Of a DNA stretch of 49,341 nt, positions 16,548-23,705 are shown piece by piece. A program made the position numbers and the translations under genes. The notes under the pieces are model-generated. The model was not told the origin of the DNA and ran no database searches. It was given only the letters and a program-made list of their open reading frames with translations. This stretch comes from Clostridia bacterium. GTDB taxonomy: Bacteria; Bacillota; Clostridia; Oscillospirales; Acutalibacteraceae. Within the stretch, counting starts at the first letter, position 1; every line of letters begins with the position of its first letter. The DNA is taken from assembly GCA_017468425.1 (NCBI GenBank), contig JAFUIO010000020.1, positions 157,185 through 206,525 on the forward strand, read 5' to 3'.

Positions 16548-16570
16548 TCTGAAATAAAAGGAATTTTAAA

Positions 16571-17326
16571 ATGGTCAATATTTTATTAAGCGGATGCAAC
16601 GGTAAAATGGGTAAAACAATCACAGATTGTGCAAATAACTTTGAAGATTTGCAGATTGTTTGCGGAACAGATGTTAACACAACTGTTTCTTCTTATCCTG
16701 TTTATTCCTCTCCGACAGATGTTAAAGAAAAAATTGATGTTATAATTGACTTTTCACATCCGAGTGCACTTCAGGGTATTCTTGATTATGCGTTGAAAAC
16801 AAATACTCCTGCAGTTATATGCACAACAGGACTTGATGAAAACCAGAAAAAAGCGATTGCAGATGCATCTGAAAAGGTTGCAATTTTCTTCAGTGCTAAT
16901 ATGTCACTTGGTGTTAATCTTATCGCAGAACTTGCAAGAAAAGCAACTGCAGTGCTTGGTAATCAATTTGATATTGAAATTGTTGAAGCACATCACAATC
17001 AGAAAATTGATGCTCCGTCAGGTACAGCTCTTATGCTTGCTGACGAAATCAGCGAAGAATTTGAAAATGCTCCTAAATATGAGTTTGACAGACATTCTAA
17101 ACGTGCAAAGAGAACAAAAAATGAAATCGGCCTTCACGCTGTCCGCGGCGGTACAATCGTTGGCGAACACGAAATTATCTTTGCAGGTCAGGATGAGGTA
17201 ATCAAAATCAGCCACAGTGCAATGTCAAAGCAGATTTTCGCAAACGGTTCTCTTAACGCTGCAAAGTTTATGGCAGGTAAAGGCCCCGGAATGTATTCAA
17301 TGAAAGATATTGTTGCATCAATGTAA
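16571..17326 (+). CDS. dapB: 4-hydroxy-tetrahydrodipicolinate reductase
   Basis: The 251-residue NAD(P)H enzyme makes tetrahydrodipicolinate from the DapA product. It has the Rossmann loop LSGCNGKMGK, the IIDFSHPSALQ region, the catalytic EAHHNQKIDAPSGTA, GLHAVRGGTIVGEHEIIFAG and a C-terminal GKGPGMYSMKD. It is the last gene of the asd-dapA-dapB operon, 23 nt after dapA, and is followed by a terminator. Confidence 0.97.
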   Translation: MVNILLSGCNGKMGKTITDCANNFEDLQIVCGTDVNTTVSSYPVYSSPTDVKEKIDVIIDFSHPSALQGILDYALKTNTPAVICTTGLDENQKKAIADASEKVAIFFSANMSLGVNLIAELARKATAVLGNQFDIEIVEAHHNQKIDAPSGTALMLADEISEEFENAPKYEFDRHSKRAKRTKNEIGLHAVRGGTIVGEHEIIFAGQDEVIKISHSAMSKQIFANGSLNAAKFMAGKGPGMYSMKDIVASM

Positions 17327-17339
17327 ATATTAGATATTA

Positions 17340-17370
17340 AACCGAAAGCGTAAAAACTTTCGGTTTTTTT
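17340..17370 (+). terminator. Terminator of the asd-dapA-dapB operon
   Basis: AACCGAAAG (17340-17348) pairs with CTTTCGGTT (17357-17365), then TTTTTT. Confidence 0.9.
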
Positions 17371-17449
17371 ATTTTAAAATGAACCTTTTTGTTGATTTTT
17401 GCAACTATATATATGAAACCGGTTTTAAATTCTGACAGGAGGTGGTAAT

Positions 17450-18703
17450 ATGACAGATTTCGAGAAACTTATAAAAGCTCATTATGATGCTGTTGAAAGA
17501 TTTGTAAATTATAAAATTCACGTCGAATGTGATGCTCAGGATGTTATGCAGGATGTTCTTCTGAGCGCATTTGAGAACTTTGGTCAACTGAAAAATATCC
17601 AATCATTCAGACCATGGATAATAGGTATTGCACGTAATAAGTGTAATGCTTATTATAGAAAAAAAGCTAAATATGATGCATTGCATGTAAATGATTTTGA
17701 TGAAAGTCTTTTCACTTACACTCAATTCGGTTTAGCTGATGATGAACCTTTTGATGATATTTTCGATAATCTGAGTGATAAGGACAAACAGATATTGAAA
17801 TTTACTTATTTTGATGATTTGTCGCAGAATGAAATTGCTGAAAAACTTCATATTCCACTCGGAACAGTAAAAAGCAGGTTGCATACTGCAAAACAGAAAA
17901 TCAGAAAAACATATTCTGAAAGAAAGGTTGATGATTTTATGAAAAAACTTCCACAGCTCTTGCCTGATTATAAGATTATCGAGTCAGATGAAAAACCATT
18001 TGATGTTATTTGTAAAGAATTAAAAGGATTAAGTATAATACCTGAATTGAATGAAAAAGTTCTTTGGGGACTGTATGAGTTCAGATCAAAAAAACTTGAA
18101 GAGTATTCTGAAACAAAAGTATGCGGAAAGGCTGAGATTCATGGTGTTGAAGGTGTTGAAATATTAAGTAATCGCCATGATGTTGTAGATAATCGTGAAC
18201 AGAAAATCGAATTCGCGGCTCAGCTTACCGATACTCATTGCAGATATCTTGCAGCAACATACTATGAAAAAGACCGTAAAAAGCAATTTACATTTCTTGA
18301 TGATGTTTTTGTTAAAAACTGGGGATTCGGTGAGAATAACTGCGGTAACGAAGTTCTGATTACCTGTAATAATCTGGTAAAGCGGAACGGAAATAACATA
18401 TCATACAAATCAGACAAGGAATTTTCAGACATTGCAGGTCGCTATACTGTAGAAATCTGCGGTAAAACTTATGATACCATATGTGTGATGAGTTTAGGTC
18501 ATTTTGACAATTCTGTTGTTATTGAGCAATATCTTGACCAAAACGGCAGGACAATTCTGTGGCGAAGATTCAATAAAAATGACCTGATGTTTAAAAAGTA
18601 TAATAAATTGTGGACAGAAATGCTTCCCGGTAATGAGAAGCTTATTGTTAACGGAGAAACCTTTGTTCACTGGTATGATTGTATTACAGATTATATATTA
18701 TAA
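17450..18703 (+). CDS. ECF-type sigma factor with a 240-residue C-terminal extension
   Basis: Residues 1-70 are sigma region 2 (DFEKLIKAHYDAVERFV, then DAQDVMQDVLLSAFENF and SFRPWIIGIARNKC). Residues about 105-155 are region 4 (LSDKDKQILKFTYFDDLSQ, then NEIAEKLHIPLGTVKSRL). Standard ECF factors stop near here, at 160-190 residues; this protein continues to 417. The extension is soluble, beta-rich and cysteine-dotted, ending WYDCITDYIL, and I do not recognise it. No anti-sigma gene is adjacent, so the extension may be a built-in sensor or inhibitor. AGGAGG precedes the ATG at 17450. Confidence 0.85.
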   Translation: MTDFEKLIKAHYDAVERFVNYKIHVECDAQDVMQDVLLSAFENFGQLKNIQSFRPWIIGIARNKCNAYYRKKAKYDALHVNDFDESLFTYTQFGLADDEPFDDIFDNLSDKDKQILKFTYFDDLSQNEIAEKLHIPLGTVKSRLHTAKQKIRKTYSERKVDDFMKKLPQLLPDYKIIESDEKPFDVICKELKGLSIIPELNEKVLWGLYEFRSKKLEEYSETKVCGKAEIHGVEGVEILSNRHDVVDNREQKIEFAAQLTDTHCRYLAATYYEKDRKKQFTFLDDVFVKNWGFGENNCGNEVLITCNNLVKRNGNNISYKSDKEFSDIAGRYTVEICGKTYDTICVMSLGHFDNSVVIEQYLDQNGRTILWRRFNKNDLMFKKYNKLWTEMLPGNEKLIVNGETFVHWYDCITDYIL

Positions 18704-18707
18704 AAAT

Positions 18708-18783
18708 TTTAAAATGTAACATGGTGACGTTACAATGTAACACCTAACCGTTACAATGTAACGCTTGAATGTTACAATGTAAC
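18708..18783. repeat. Four direct copies of a 13-bp palindrome at 21-bp period
   Basis: GTTACAATGTAAC occurs exactly at 18729-18741, 18750-18762 and 18771-18783. A 2-mismatch copy lies at 18708-18720. Each has perfect GTTACA/TGTAAC arms around one base. The 8-bp spacers differ in sequence, but the spacing is constant at 21 bp, two helical turns, so bound dimers would line up on one DNA face. It begins 4 nt after the sigma gene stop. Confidence 0.95.
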
Positions 18784-18798
18784 ACAGAGATAGAGAAA

Positions 18799-18838
18799 GA
18801 GAAGAGAATAGTAGAGAAGAGAATAGTAGAGAAGAGAA
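18799..18838 (+). repeat. Purine-rich 15-bp tandem repeat
   Basis: GAGAAGAGAATAGTA is repeated at 18799-18813 and 18814-18828, with 10 bases of a third copy to 18838. The whole stretch 18784-18862 is almost purely A/G on this strand and directly follows the palindrome array. Confidence 0.9.
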
Positions 18839-18857
18839 GATAAAAATAGATATAAAT

Positions 18858-18900
18858 AAAAACAGCTTTTTCTTTTCAAGATGAAAAAGCTGTTTTTATA
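18858..18900 (+). terminator. Terminator downstream of the sigma gene and repeats
   Basis: A 15-bp stem, AAAAACAGCTTTTTC (18858-18872) with GAAAAAGCTGTTTTT (18883-18897), ending in a T-run. The gene-free stretch 18704-19010 thus holds the palindrome array, the purine repeat, this terminator, an AT-rich segment (18900-18955) and the ackA terminator. Confidence 0.8.
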
Positions 18901-18956
18901 TAGCAGAAAATTATTTTTATAAATTTATATCTTAAAAATAAATTTATAAAAATTTT

Positions 18957-18992
18957 CAAAAAAATCAGCCAACCTTTTTACGGGTTGGCTGA
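18957..18992 (-). terminator. Terminator of ackA
   Basis: TCAGCCAACC (18965-18974) pairs with GGTTGGCTGA (18983-18992). Read on the minus strand the stem is followed by a T-run (A-run 18957-18964). Confidence 0.9.
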
Positions 18993-19010
18993 ATGTCGTT
19001 AAACTTAAAA

Positions 19011-20216
19011 TTAAAGATTTTCTGCAATTTCCTTTGTATCGCGAGCGATTGCAAGTTCTTCGTTTGTGGGAAGAACATAAACTTTAACTGCTGAATCAGC
19101 TGTGCTGATTTCGCCCTCTTTACCTCTGATGAGTGAATCGTTGATTTCTTTATCAAACTTAACACCAAGGTATGTAAGGTTTGAGCAAACATCTTCACGG
19201 AGATCAGTTGTATTTTCGCCGATACCGCCTGTGAATACGATAGCATCTACGCCGTCCATTGCAGCAATGTAGCTACCGATAACTTTGCGAACCTGGTATT
19301 TAAGGATTTTTCTTGCAAGAGCAGCTCTTTCGTTGCCTTCATCAATTGCCTTAAGGAGATCACGGTCGTCACTTGAAACGCCTGAAACTCCAAGGTAACC
19401 TGATTTCTTGTTGAGAACATCGCTTGTAGTTTTTGTATCCCAACCTTCTTTTTCCATAAGGAAGAGGATAGCTGAGGGGTCAACTGCACCGCAACGTGTA
19501 CCCATTTCAAAACCGTCAAGGGGAGTAAGACCCATACTTGTATCGATAACCTTACCGCCTTTAACAGCTGTGATTGATGAGCCGTTGCCAAGGTGGCATG
19601 TAACAATTTTAAGGTCTTTGATATCTTTACCCATAACTTCTGCACAGCGAGCGCTTACAAAGCGGTGTGATGTGCCGTGGAAACCGTAACGACGGATCTG
19701 ATATTTTTCTGTGTATTCATAAGGAATGGGGAATGTGTATGCTTCTTCAGGCATTGTGCTGTGAAAAGCATTGTCAAATACAGCGATTTCAGGAACATCA
19801 GGACCGAAAACTTCAAAACAAGCTCTGATACCCTGGATACGTGCAGGGTTGTGAAGGGGAGCAAGGTCGCAAAGGCTTTCGATGCCTTCGATAACTTTCT
19901 CATCAATAAGTACGCTCTTCTGGAAGAGTGCACCACCCTGAACTACGCGGTGACCGACTGCACCGATTTCTGAAAGGTCGTCAATAACCTTACAATCGCC
20001 TTCAGTGAGAACTTTTTTAACTTCAACAAAAGCTTCTGTATGGTTCTTAAGGGGAACTTCGTAGAAGAACTTTCTGCCGTCAGCAGTTTTACCGTCAATC
20101 TGACCTGCAAAACCAACTTTTTCACAAATACCTTTTGCAATCATCTGCTCTGTTTCCATATCAATAAGCTGATATTTGAGAGATGAACTACCTGCATTGA
20201 TAACAAGAACTTTCAT
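19011..20216 (-). CDS. ackA: Acetate kinase
   Basis: The 401-residue enzyme interconverts acetyl phosphate + ADP and acetate + ATP, the energy-yielding end of acetate fermentation. It has the N-terminal INAGSSSLKYQL phosphate-binding motif, GHRVVQGG, the catalytic arginine/aspartate region AVFDNAFHSTMP, RRYGFHGTSHRFV, CHLGNGSSITAVKGGK and VFTGGIGENT. Start is the ATG at 20216, with GGAGG at 20224-20228; a TTG two codons earlier is less likely. No phosphotransacetylase gene adjoins it, which is unusual because pta-ackA pairs are common. Confidence 0.97.
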   Translation of the reverse strand: MKVLVINAGSSSLKYQLIDMETEQMIAKGICEKVGFAGQIDGKTADGRKFFYEVPLKNHTEAFVEVKKVLTEGDCKVIDDLSEIGAVGHRVVQGGALFQKSVLIDEKVIEGIESLCDLAPLHNPARIQGIRACFEVFGPDVPEIAVFDNAFHSTMPEEAYTFPIPYEYTEKYQIRRYGFHGTSHRFVSARCAEVMGKDIKDLKIVTCHLGNGSSITAVKGGKVIDTSMGLTPLDGFEMGTRCGAVDPSAILFLMEKEGWDTKTTSDVLNKKSGYLGVSGVSSDDRDLLKAIDEGNERAALARKILKYQVRKVIGSYIAAMDGVDAIVFTGGIGENTTDLREDVCSNLTYLGVKFDKEINDSLIRGKEGEISTADSAVKVYVLPTNEELAIARDTKEIAENL

Positions 20217-20244
20217 TTTCAAACCTCCAAATTTTACTTTTAAC

Positions 20245-20273
20245 TTGAAAAATGCAAATTACTGTAATATTAT
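20245..20273 (+). promoter_or_regulatory. Promoter of tmcAL
   Basis: TTGAAA (20245-20250), 17 bp, TATTAT (20268-20273). Its -10 overlaps the -10 of the opposing ackA promoter. Confidence 0.6.
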
Positions 20274-20297
20274 ATACTATATAAAACAAATTTTCAA
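20269..20297 (-). promoter_or_regulatory. Promoter of ackA
   Basis: Minus-strand TTGAAA (20297-20292), 17 bp, TATAAT (20274-20269). It faces the tmcAL promoter with overlapping -10 boxes. Confidence 0.65.
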
Positions 20298-20326
20298 GAT
20301 GTTTTTGCGAAAGGAAAGGCCCTAAA

Positions 20327-21496
20327 ATGAAAATATCTGCTGTAATTTCTGAATTTAACCCTTTTCATAAAGGTCACAAGTTCATAATCGATAAAATGCG
20401 TGAAAACGGTGCAACTCATATTGTTGCGGTTGTGAGCGGCAATTTTGTCCAAAGAGGGGAATGTGCTGTTTTTTCTAAGTGGGACAGAGCAAAACAGGCA
20501 CTTGAAAACGGTGTTGATTTAGTTGTTGAAAATCCCTTGGTTTTTGCCACTGCTTCTGCACAACGTTTTGCTTTCGGCGGTGTTAATGTCATTAAAGGAT
20601 TAGGTTGTGTGGATGAATTATCTTTCGGCAGCGAAAGCGGAAAGATTGATGAACTCACTGAAGTTTCGGATATTATCGAAAAAGATGATTATTTTGCCGT
20701 TGTACAAAAGTTTCTTAACAATGGCTTATCGTATCCTAAAGCACGTGAAATGGCAATCAGAGAGCAATATGGCAACAATATGGGCGATATACTTTCGTCA
20801 CCCAATAACATTCTTGCCTGTGAGTACATTTCTGAATGTAAAAAAGCAGGTCTTGACATTGATTTTTATACAATCAGGCGCGAAAGCGTTGACCACGACA
20901 GTGCTGAAGAAAATAATGGTTTTTATTCTGCATCACTTTTGCGTGAAATGATAAAACAAAACTCAATTTCATGTGATGAAGTTTTTGAAATGTACAGAAA
21001 TAATTGTAAAGTTAATGACTTTGCAAAACTTGAAACTGCAATTCTTGTAAAGCTGAGAAGCTTTACAGAAAATGACTTTTTAAAAATTCCCGATGTATCG
21101 GAAGGAATAGAAAACAGACTTTATTCTGCTGCACAAAAAGCCTGTAGTTTAAGCGAGTTTTTTGAACTTGTTAAAACAAAAAGATACACTTTGTCCAGAA
21201 TAAGGAGAATCTGCCTTTGTGCATTGCTGGGGATAAACAAAGAAGATGTTGAGAGGGAAGTTCCTTACGTAAGAGTTATCGGTTTTAATGAAAAAGGCAG
21301 AGAAATACTTAAGACAGCAAGGTCTACTGCAACACTGCCGATAGTTATGAAGTATTCGGATATTAAAGAATTAGATGAAAATGCAAAAAGAATTTTTGAT
21401 ATTGAGTCTTTTGCAACCGATATCTTTGCATTGACAGGTGAAAAAAATCTTCCTTGCGGGCTTGAAAAAACTGAAAATATTGTGATTATTAAGTAA
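20327..21496 (+). CDS. tmcAL: tRNA(Met) cytidine acetate ligase TmcAL (YlbM)
   Basis: The 389-residue enzyme belongs to the nucleotidyltransferase-like TmcAL family that activates acetate with ATP and acetylates C34 of elongator tRNA-Met. It has ISEFNPFHKGHKFIIDKMR (HxGH nucleotidyl motif), VVSGNFVQRGECAVFSKWDRAKQAL, and an SSPNNILACEYI segment. The helical C-terminal part has the RLYSAAQ-like region and RIRRICLCALLGI. Length matches the family. It diverges from ackA, whose product releases acetate, the TmcAL substrate. Confidence 0.93.
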   Translation: MKISAVISEFNPFHKGHKFIIDKMRENGATHIVAVVSGNFVQRGECAVFSKWDRAKQALENGVDLVVENPLVFATASAQRFAFGGVNVIKGLGCVDELSFGSESGKIDELTEVSDIIEKDDYFAVVQKFLNNGLSYPKAREMAIREQYGNNMGDILSSPNNILACEYISECKKAGLDIDFYTIRRESVDHDSAEENNGFYSASLLREMIKQNSISCDEVFEMYRNNCKVNDFAKLETAILVKLRSFTENDFLKIPDVSEGIENRLYSAAQKACSLSEFFELVKTKRYTLSRIRRICLCALLGINKEDVEREVPYVRVIGFNEKGREILKTARSTATLPIVMKYSDIKELDENAKRIFDIESFATDIFALTGEKNLPCGLEKTENIVIIK

Positions 21497-21502
21497 AAAA
21501 AC

Positions 21503-21526
21503 AGGAGAGTTATTTAAAACTCTCCT
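21503..21526. terminator. Bidirectional terminator between tmcAL and mtaB
   Basis: AGGAGAGTT (21503-21511) pairs with AACTCTCCT (21518-21526). The mtaB stop codon (21514-21516) lies in the loop. The A-run at 21495-21501 gives the minus-strand U-tract. Confidence 0.8.
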
Positions 21527-22797
21527 ATGCAATAGTCACCTTCAACTGCGGTGATTTTAACTTTAATAATTTCTGAACACATATCCTCTGTGCATTTAAC
21601 AAGCACAGGGGTATAATTTTGGGTGTAACCTTCGTAAAATCCGTCTTTGTTTGTTGTTTCAATAAGCACTTCAAGGGTTTTGCCAACCTGACTTTTAAGA
21701 TATTTCTGTCTTATTTCTTCACAAACAGAAGTCATTTTCTTTGCACGTTCTTCCTTGACTTTCTTTTCAAGCTGGGGCAGTTTTTCTGCTCTTGTTCCTT
21801 TTCTTACAGAATAGGGGAAGACGTGAACTTTTTCAAAACCGATTTTCTTTGCAAATTCAAGACTTTCCTCGAAATCTTCATCGCTTTCAAGTGAAAATCC
21901 TACCATAATATCGGTTGTGATGGTGGCATCAACAAAAGTTGAACGGAGTTTTTTGCAGAGATTATAATATTCTTCTGCAGTGTAATGTCTGTTCATTCTT
22001 TTCAGTGTGTTGTCACAACCGCTCTGCAGTGAAATGTGAAACTGTGGGCAGAAATTGTCAAATTTTGCAAGTTCTTCAATTACTTCATCAGTAATATGGT
22101 CAGGTTCAAGTGAGCCGAGTCTTACTCTTTCAATTCCTTTTGTGTTGCAGGCAAGTTTTACAGCATCTGTGAACTTTTCACCGATATCTTTTCCGTATGA
22201 AGAAAGGTTAATACCAACAAGAACTACTTCCTTGTAGCCTTTTTCGGCGATTGAATCAAGTTCTTTCTGAATATCTGCAAGTGGCTTTGAACGTGAACGA
22301 CCACGTGAAGTGGGTATTATACAGTAAGTGCAGAATCTGTTGCAGCCGTCCTGAATTTTAAGAAAAGCTCGTGTTCTGTTCTGAAAATCAGAAATGAGTG
22401 TACCTCTGAAACGGTCACCGCTTTCGTGAAGTTCAATATTCACAAGTCGTTCTTTGCTATCAAAAAATTCATTTAATGCCTTAACAAGTGTATCGTTGTT
22501 TTTGTTGCCGATAACAATATCAGCTTCAATGAGTTTTTCTGAATTTTCAGGGTAGGCCTGAGGCATACAACCTGTAAGCACAACGCATGAATCAGGATTA
22601 TTTTTCTTGAATCTTCTTACAGCCTGACGGGTTTTCTGGTCGCCTGAGGCTGTAACAGTGCAGGAGTTTACGATGAAAGCATCTGCTTTTTCTGTATGGC
22701 TTACAATTTTGTAACCGTTTTTTATAAGCTGTTCAGCCATTGCTTCAGATTCATATTGATTAACTTTGCATCCGAGTGTGTAAAAAGCAGCGGTCAT
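21514..22797 (-). CDS. mtaB: tRNA (t6A37) methylthiotransferase MtaB
   Basis: The 427-residue radical-SAM enzyme adds a methylthio group to t6A37, giving ms2t6A in ANN-decoding tRNAs. The N-terminal cluster cysteines are in LGCKVNQYE, NSCTVT and TGCMPQ; the radical-SAM CxxxCxxC is in CNRFCTYCIIPTSRG. It also has ISLQSGCDNTLKRMNRHY and a C-terminal TRAM domain (about 360-427). The LGCKVNQYESEAM start identifies MtaB rather than MiaB or RimO. GGGAG (22805-22809) precedes the ATG. It follows the small hypothetical gene by 24 nt. Confidence 0.95.
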   Translation of the reverse strand: MTAAFYTLGCKVNQYESEAMAEQLIKNGYKIVSHTEKADAFIVNSCTVTASGDQKTRQAVRRFKKNNPDSCVVLTGCMPQAYPENSEKLIEADIVIGNKNNDTLVKALNEFFDSKERLVNIELHESGDRFRGTLISDFQNRTRAFLKIQDGCNRFCTYCIIPTSRGRSRSKPLADIQKELDSIAEKGYKEVVLVGINLSSYGKDIGEKFTDAVKLACNTKGIERVRLGSLEPDHITDEVIEELAKFDNFCPQFHISLQSGCDNTLKRMNRHYTAEEYYNLCKKLRSTFVDATITTDIMVGFSLESDEDFEESLEFAKKIGFEKVHVFPYSVRKGTRAEKLPQLEKKVKEERAKKMTSVCEEIRQKYLKSQVGKTLEVLIETTNKDGFYEGYTQNYTPVLVKCTEDMCSEIIKVKITAVEGDYCIGEF

Positions 22798-22821
22798 ATG
22801 TTTTCTCCCTTAATTAATTTC

Positions 22822-23358
22822 TTATACATATTTCGAAAAAATGTCAATATAACGAGAAGCAAATGTAACAGAGGTAATCTGTGAATATGGAATCTCATAA
22901 TTTTCTTCTTGCCAGATGCCGTCAGCATCAAAATGTTTAAAAATAACTTTAGATTTAAGAACTTTTACAATTTTACCTATATAAAACGCCCATTCATCTT
23001 CATCCAAACTTTCTTTTTCGACGATTACATTCATATCCAATTTTGAAAGAGATGAAAAAGTGCTGTGCCAATCTGTAATATCTATCTGCGGTACTTCGAT
23101 ATTGTCTAAAATGCCTTCGTGTTTTATTATTTCATCACATTTGTCGTTCTTAAATTCTACTTTTTTTATATCCCTGAAGCGTCTTATTGAAAAACCATCT
23201 ATAATAAAATCATCTTCATTAGCAGAAAGAAATAATTTATCGCTGACCATTAACGGAAAATGATAACTGTAGTTGTAGTTATATTTAAAAAATATTCTGC
23301 ACATATTTTTAGGTTCTATTGCTGAGCTTATAAACTCTTTTATTTCAAGCCTATTCAT
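22822..23358 (-). CDS. Hypothetical protein upstream of mtaB
   Basis: This is a 178-residue soluble protein with alternating strands and charged loops and no recognisable motif. Its start is the ATG at 23358, behind GGTGGTGAT; in-frame GTGs four codons earlier form part of that ribosome site. Segments such as DDFIIDGFSIRRFRDIKKVEF and EDEWAFYIGKIVKVLKSKVIFKHFDADG suggest two similar beta-barrel or PH-like halves, one possibly responding to a surface or nucleic acid. It has its own promoter and probably shares an mRNA with mtaB. The function is unknown. Confidence 0.75.
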   Translation of the reverse strand: MNRLEIKEFISSAIEPKNMCRIFFKYNYNYSYHFPLMVSDKLFLSANEDDFIIDGFSIRRFRDIKKVEFKNDKCDEIIKHEGILDNIEVPQIDITDWHSTFSSLSKLDMNVIVEKESLDEDEWAFYIGKIVKVLKSKVIFKHFDADGIWQEENYEIPYSQITSVTFASRYIDIFSKYV

Positions 23359-23377
23359 AAATATCACCACCTGAATT

Positions 23378-23406
23378 ATTATAACTGCTTACACAGTGAA
23401 AGTCAA
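23378..23406 (-). promoter_or_regulatory. Promoter of the hypothetical-mtaB unit
   Basis: Minus-strand TTGACT (23406-23401), 17 bp, TATAAT (23383-23378). Confidence 0.65.
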
Positions 23407-23410
23407 ATAT

Positions 23411-23431
23411 TAGTGAATAGTGAATAGTGAA
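23411..23431 (+). repeat. TAGTGAA microrepeat, three copies
   Basis: Three perfect tandem 7-bp units in the short gap between the promoter of the hypothetical gene and the tRNA terminator. Confidence 0.9.
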
Positions 23432-23439
23432 GAAGTAAT

Positions 23440-23480
23440 AAGTAAAAATCGACAACCTTCCAAAGAAGATTGTCGATTTT
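23440..23480 (-). terminator. Terminator of tRNA-Thr
   Basis: A 16-bp stem (23445-23460 with 23465-23480, one wobble pair, 4-nt loop) directly abuts the tRNA CCA end. On the minus strand it is followed by TTTTTACTT. Confidence 0.85.
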
Positions 23481-23556
23481 TGGAGCTGCTAACCGGATTC
23501 GAACCGGTGACCTCATCCTTACCAAGGATGTGCTCTGCCTCCTGAGCCATAGCAGC
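23481..23556 (-). tRNA. tRNA-Thr, anticodon GGT
   Basis: The 76-nt gene, with CCA encoded, has acceptor arms GCTGCTA/TAGCAGC, D-stem GCTC/GAGC, anticodon stem CATCC/GGATG with loop TTGGTAA (anticodon GGT, A at 37), and T-stem ACCGG/CCGGT with loop TTCGAAT. It decodes ACC/ACU, so A37 is a t6A site, the substrate of TcdA and MtaB encoded nearby. Confidence 0.97.
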
Positions 23557-23574
23557 ACATACTCAACGCACAAT

Positions 23575-23603
23575 ATAATATCATAACTCAAACTAAATTG
23601 CAA
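23575..23603 (-). promoter_or_regulatory. Promoter of tRNA-Thr
   Basis: Minus-strand TTGCAA (23603-23598), 17 bp, TATTAT (23580-23575), 19 nt before the mature 5' end. Confidence 0.6.
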
Positions 23604-23645
23604 GAAATTTTTTTAAAATTATTTTATTAAATTTAGAAAAAAGTG

Positions 23646-23674
23646 TTGGAAGTTTCTGAAAAATAGTTTATAAT
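23646..23674 (+). promoter_or_regulatory. Promoter of the hprK operon
   Basis: TTGGAA (23646-23651), 17 bp, TATAAT (23669-23674), about 31 nt before the hprK start. Confidence 0.7.
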
Positions 23675-23705
23675 AATATGGACCATATGCATAGGATGTG
23701 AAAAT

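Noticed and set aside
18708..18783. CRISPR array
   Set aside because: Units are 13-bp palindromes with spacers of only 8 bp; CRISPR repeats and spacers are each over 20 bp and no cas genes are present.
23411..23431. TAGTGAA triplicate as an insertion-sequence end or att site
   Set aside because: Only a simple 7-bp microrepeat; no transposase, terminal inverted repeat or integrase lies near.
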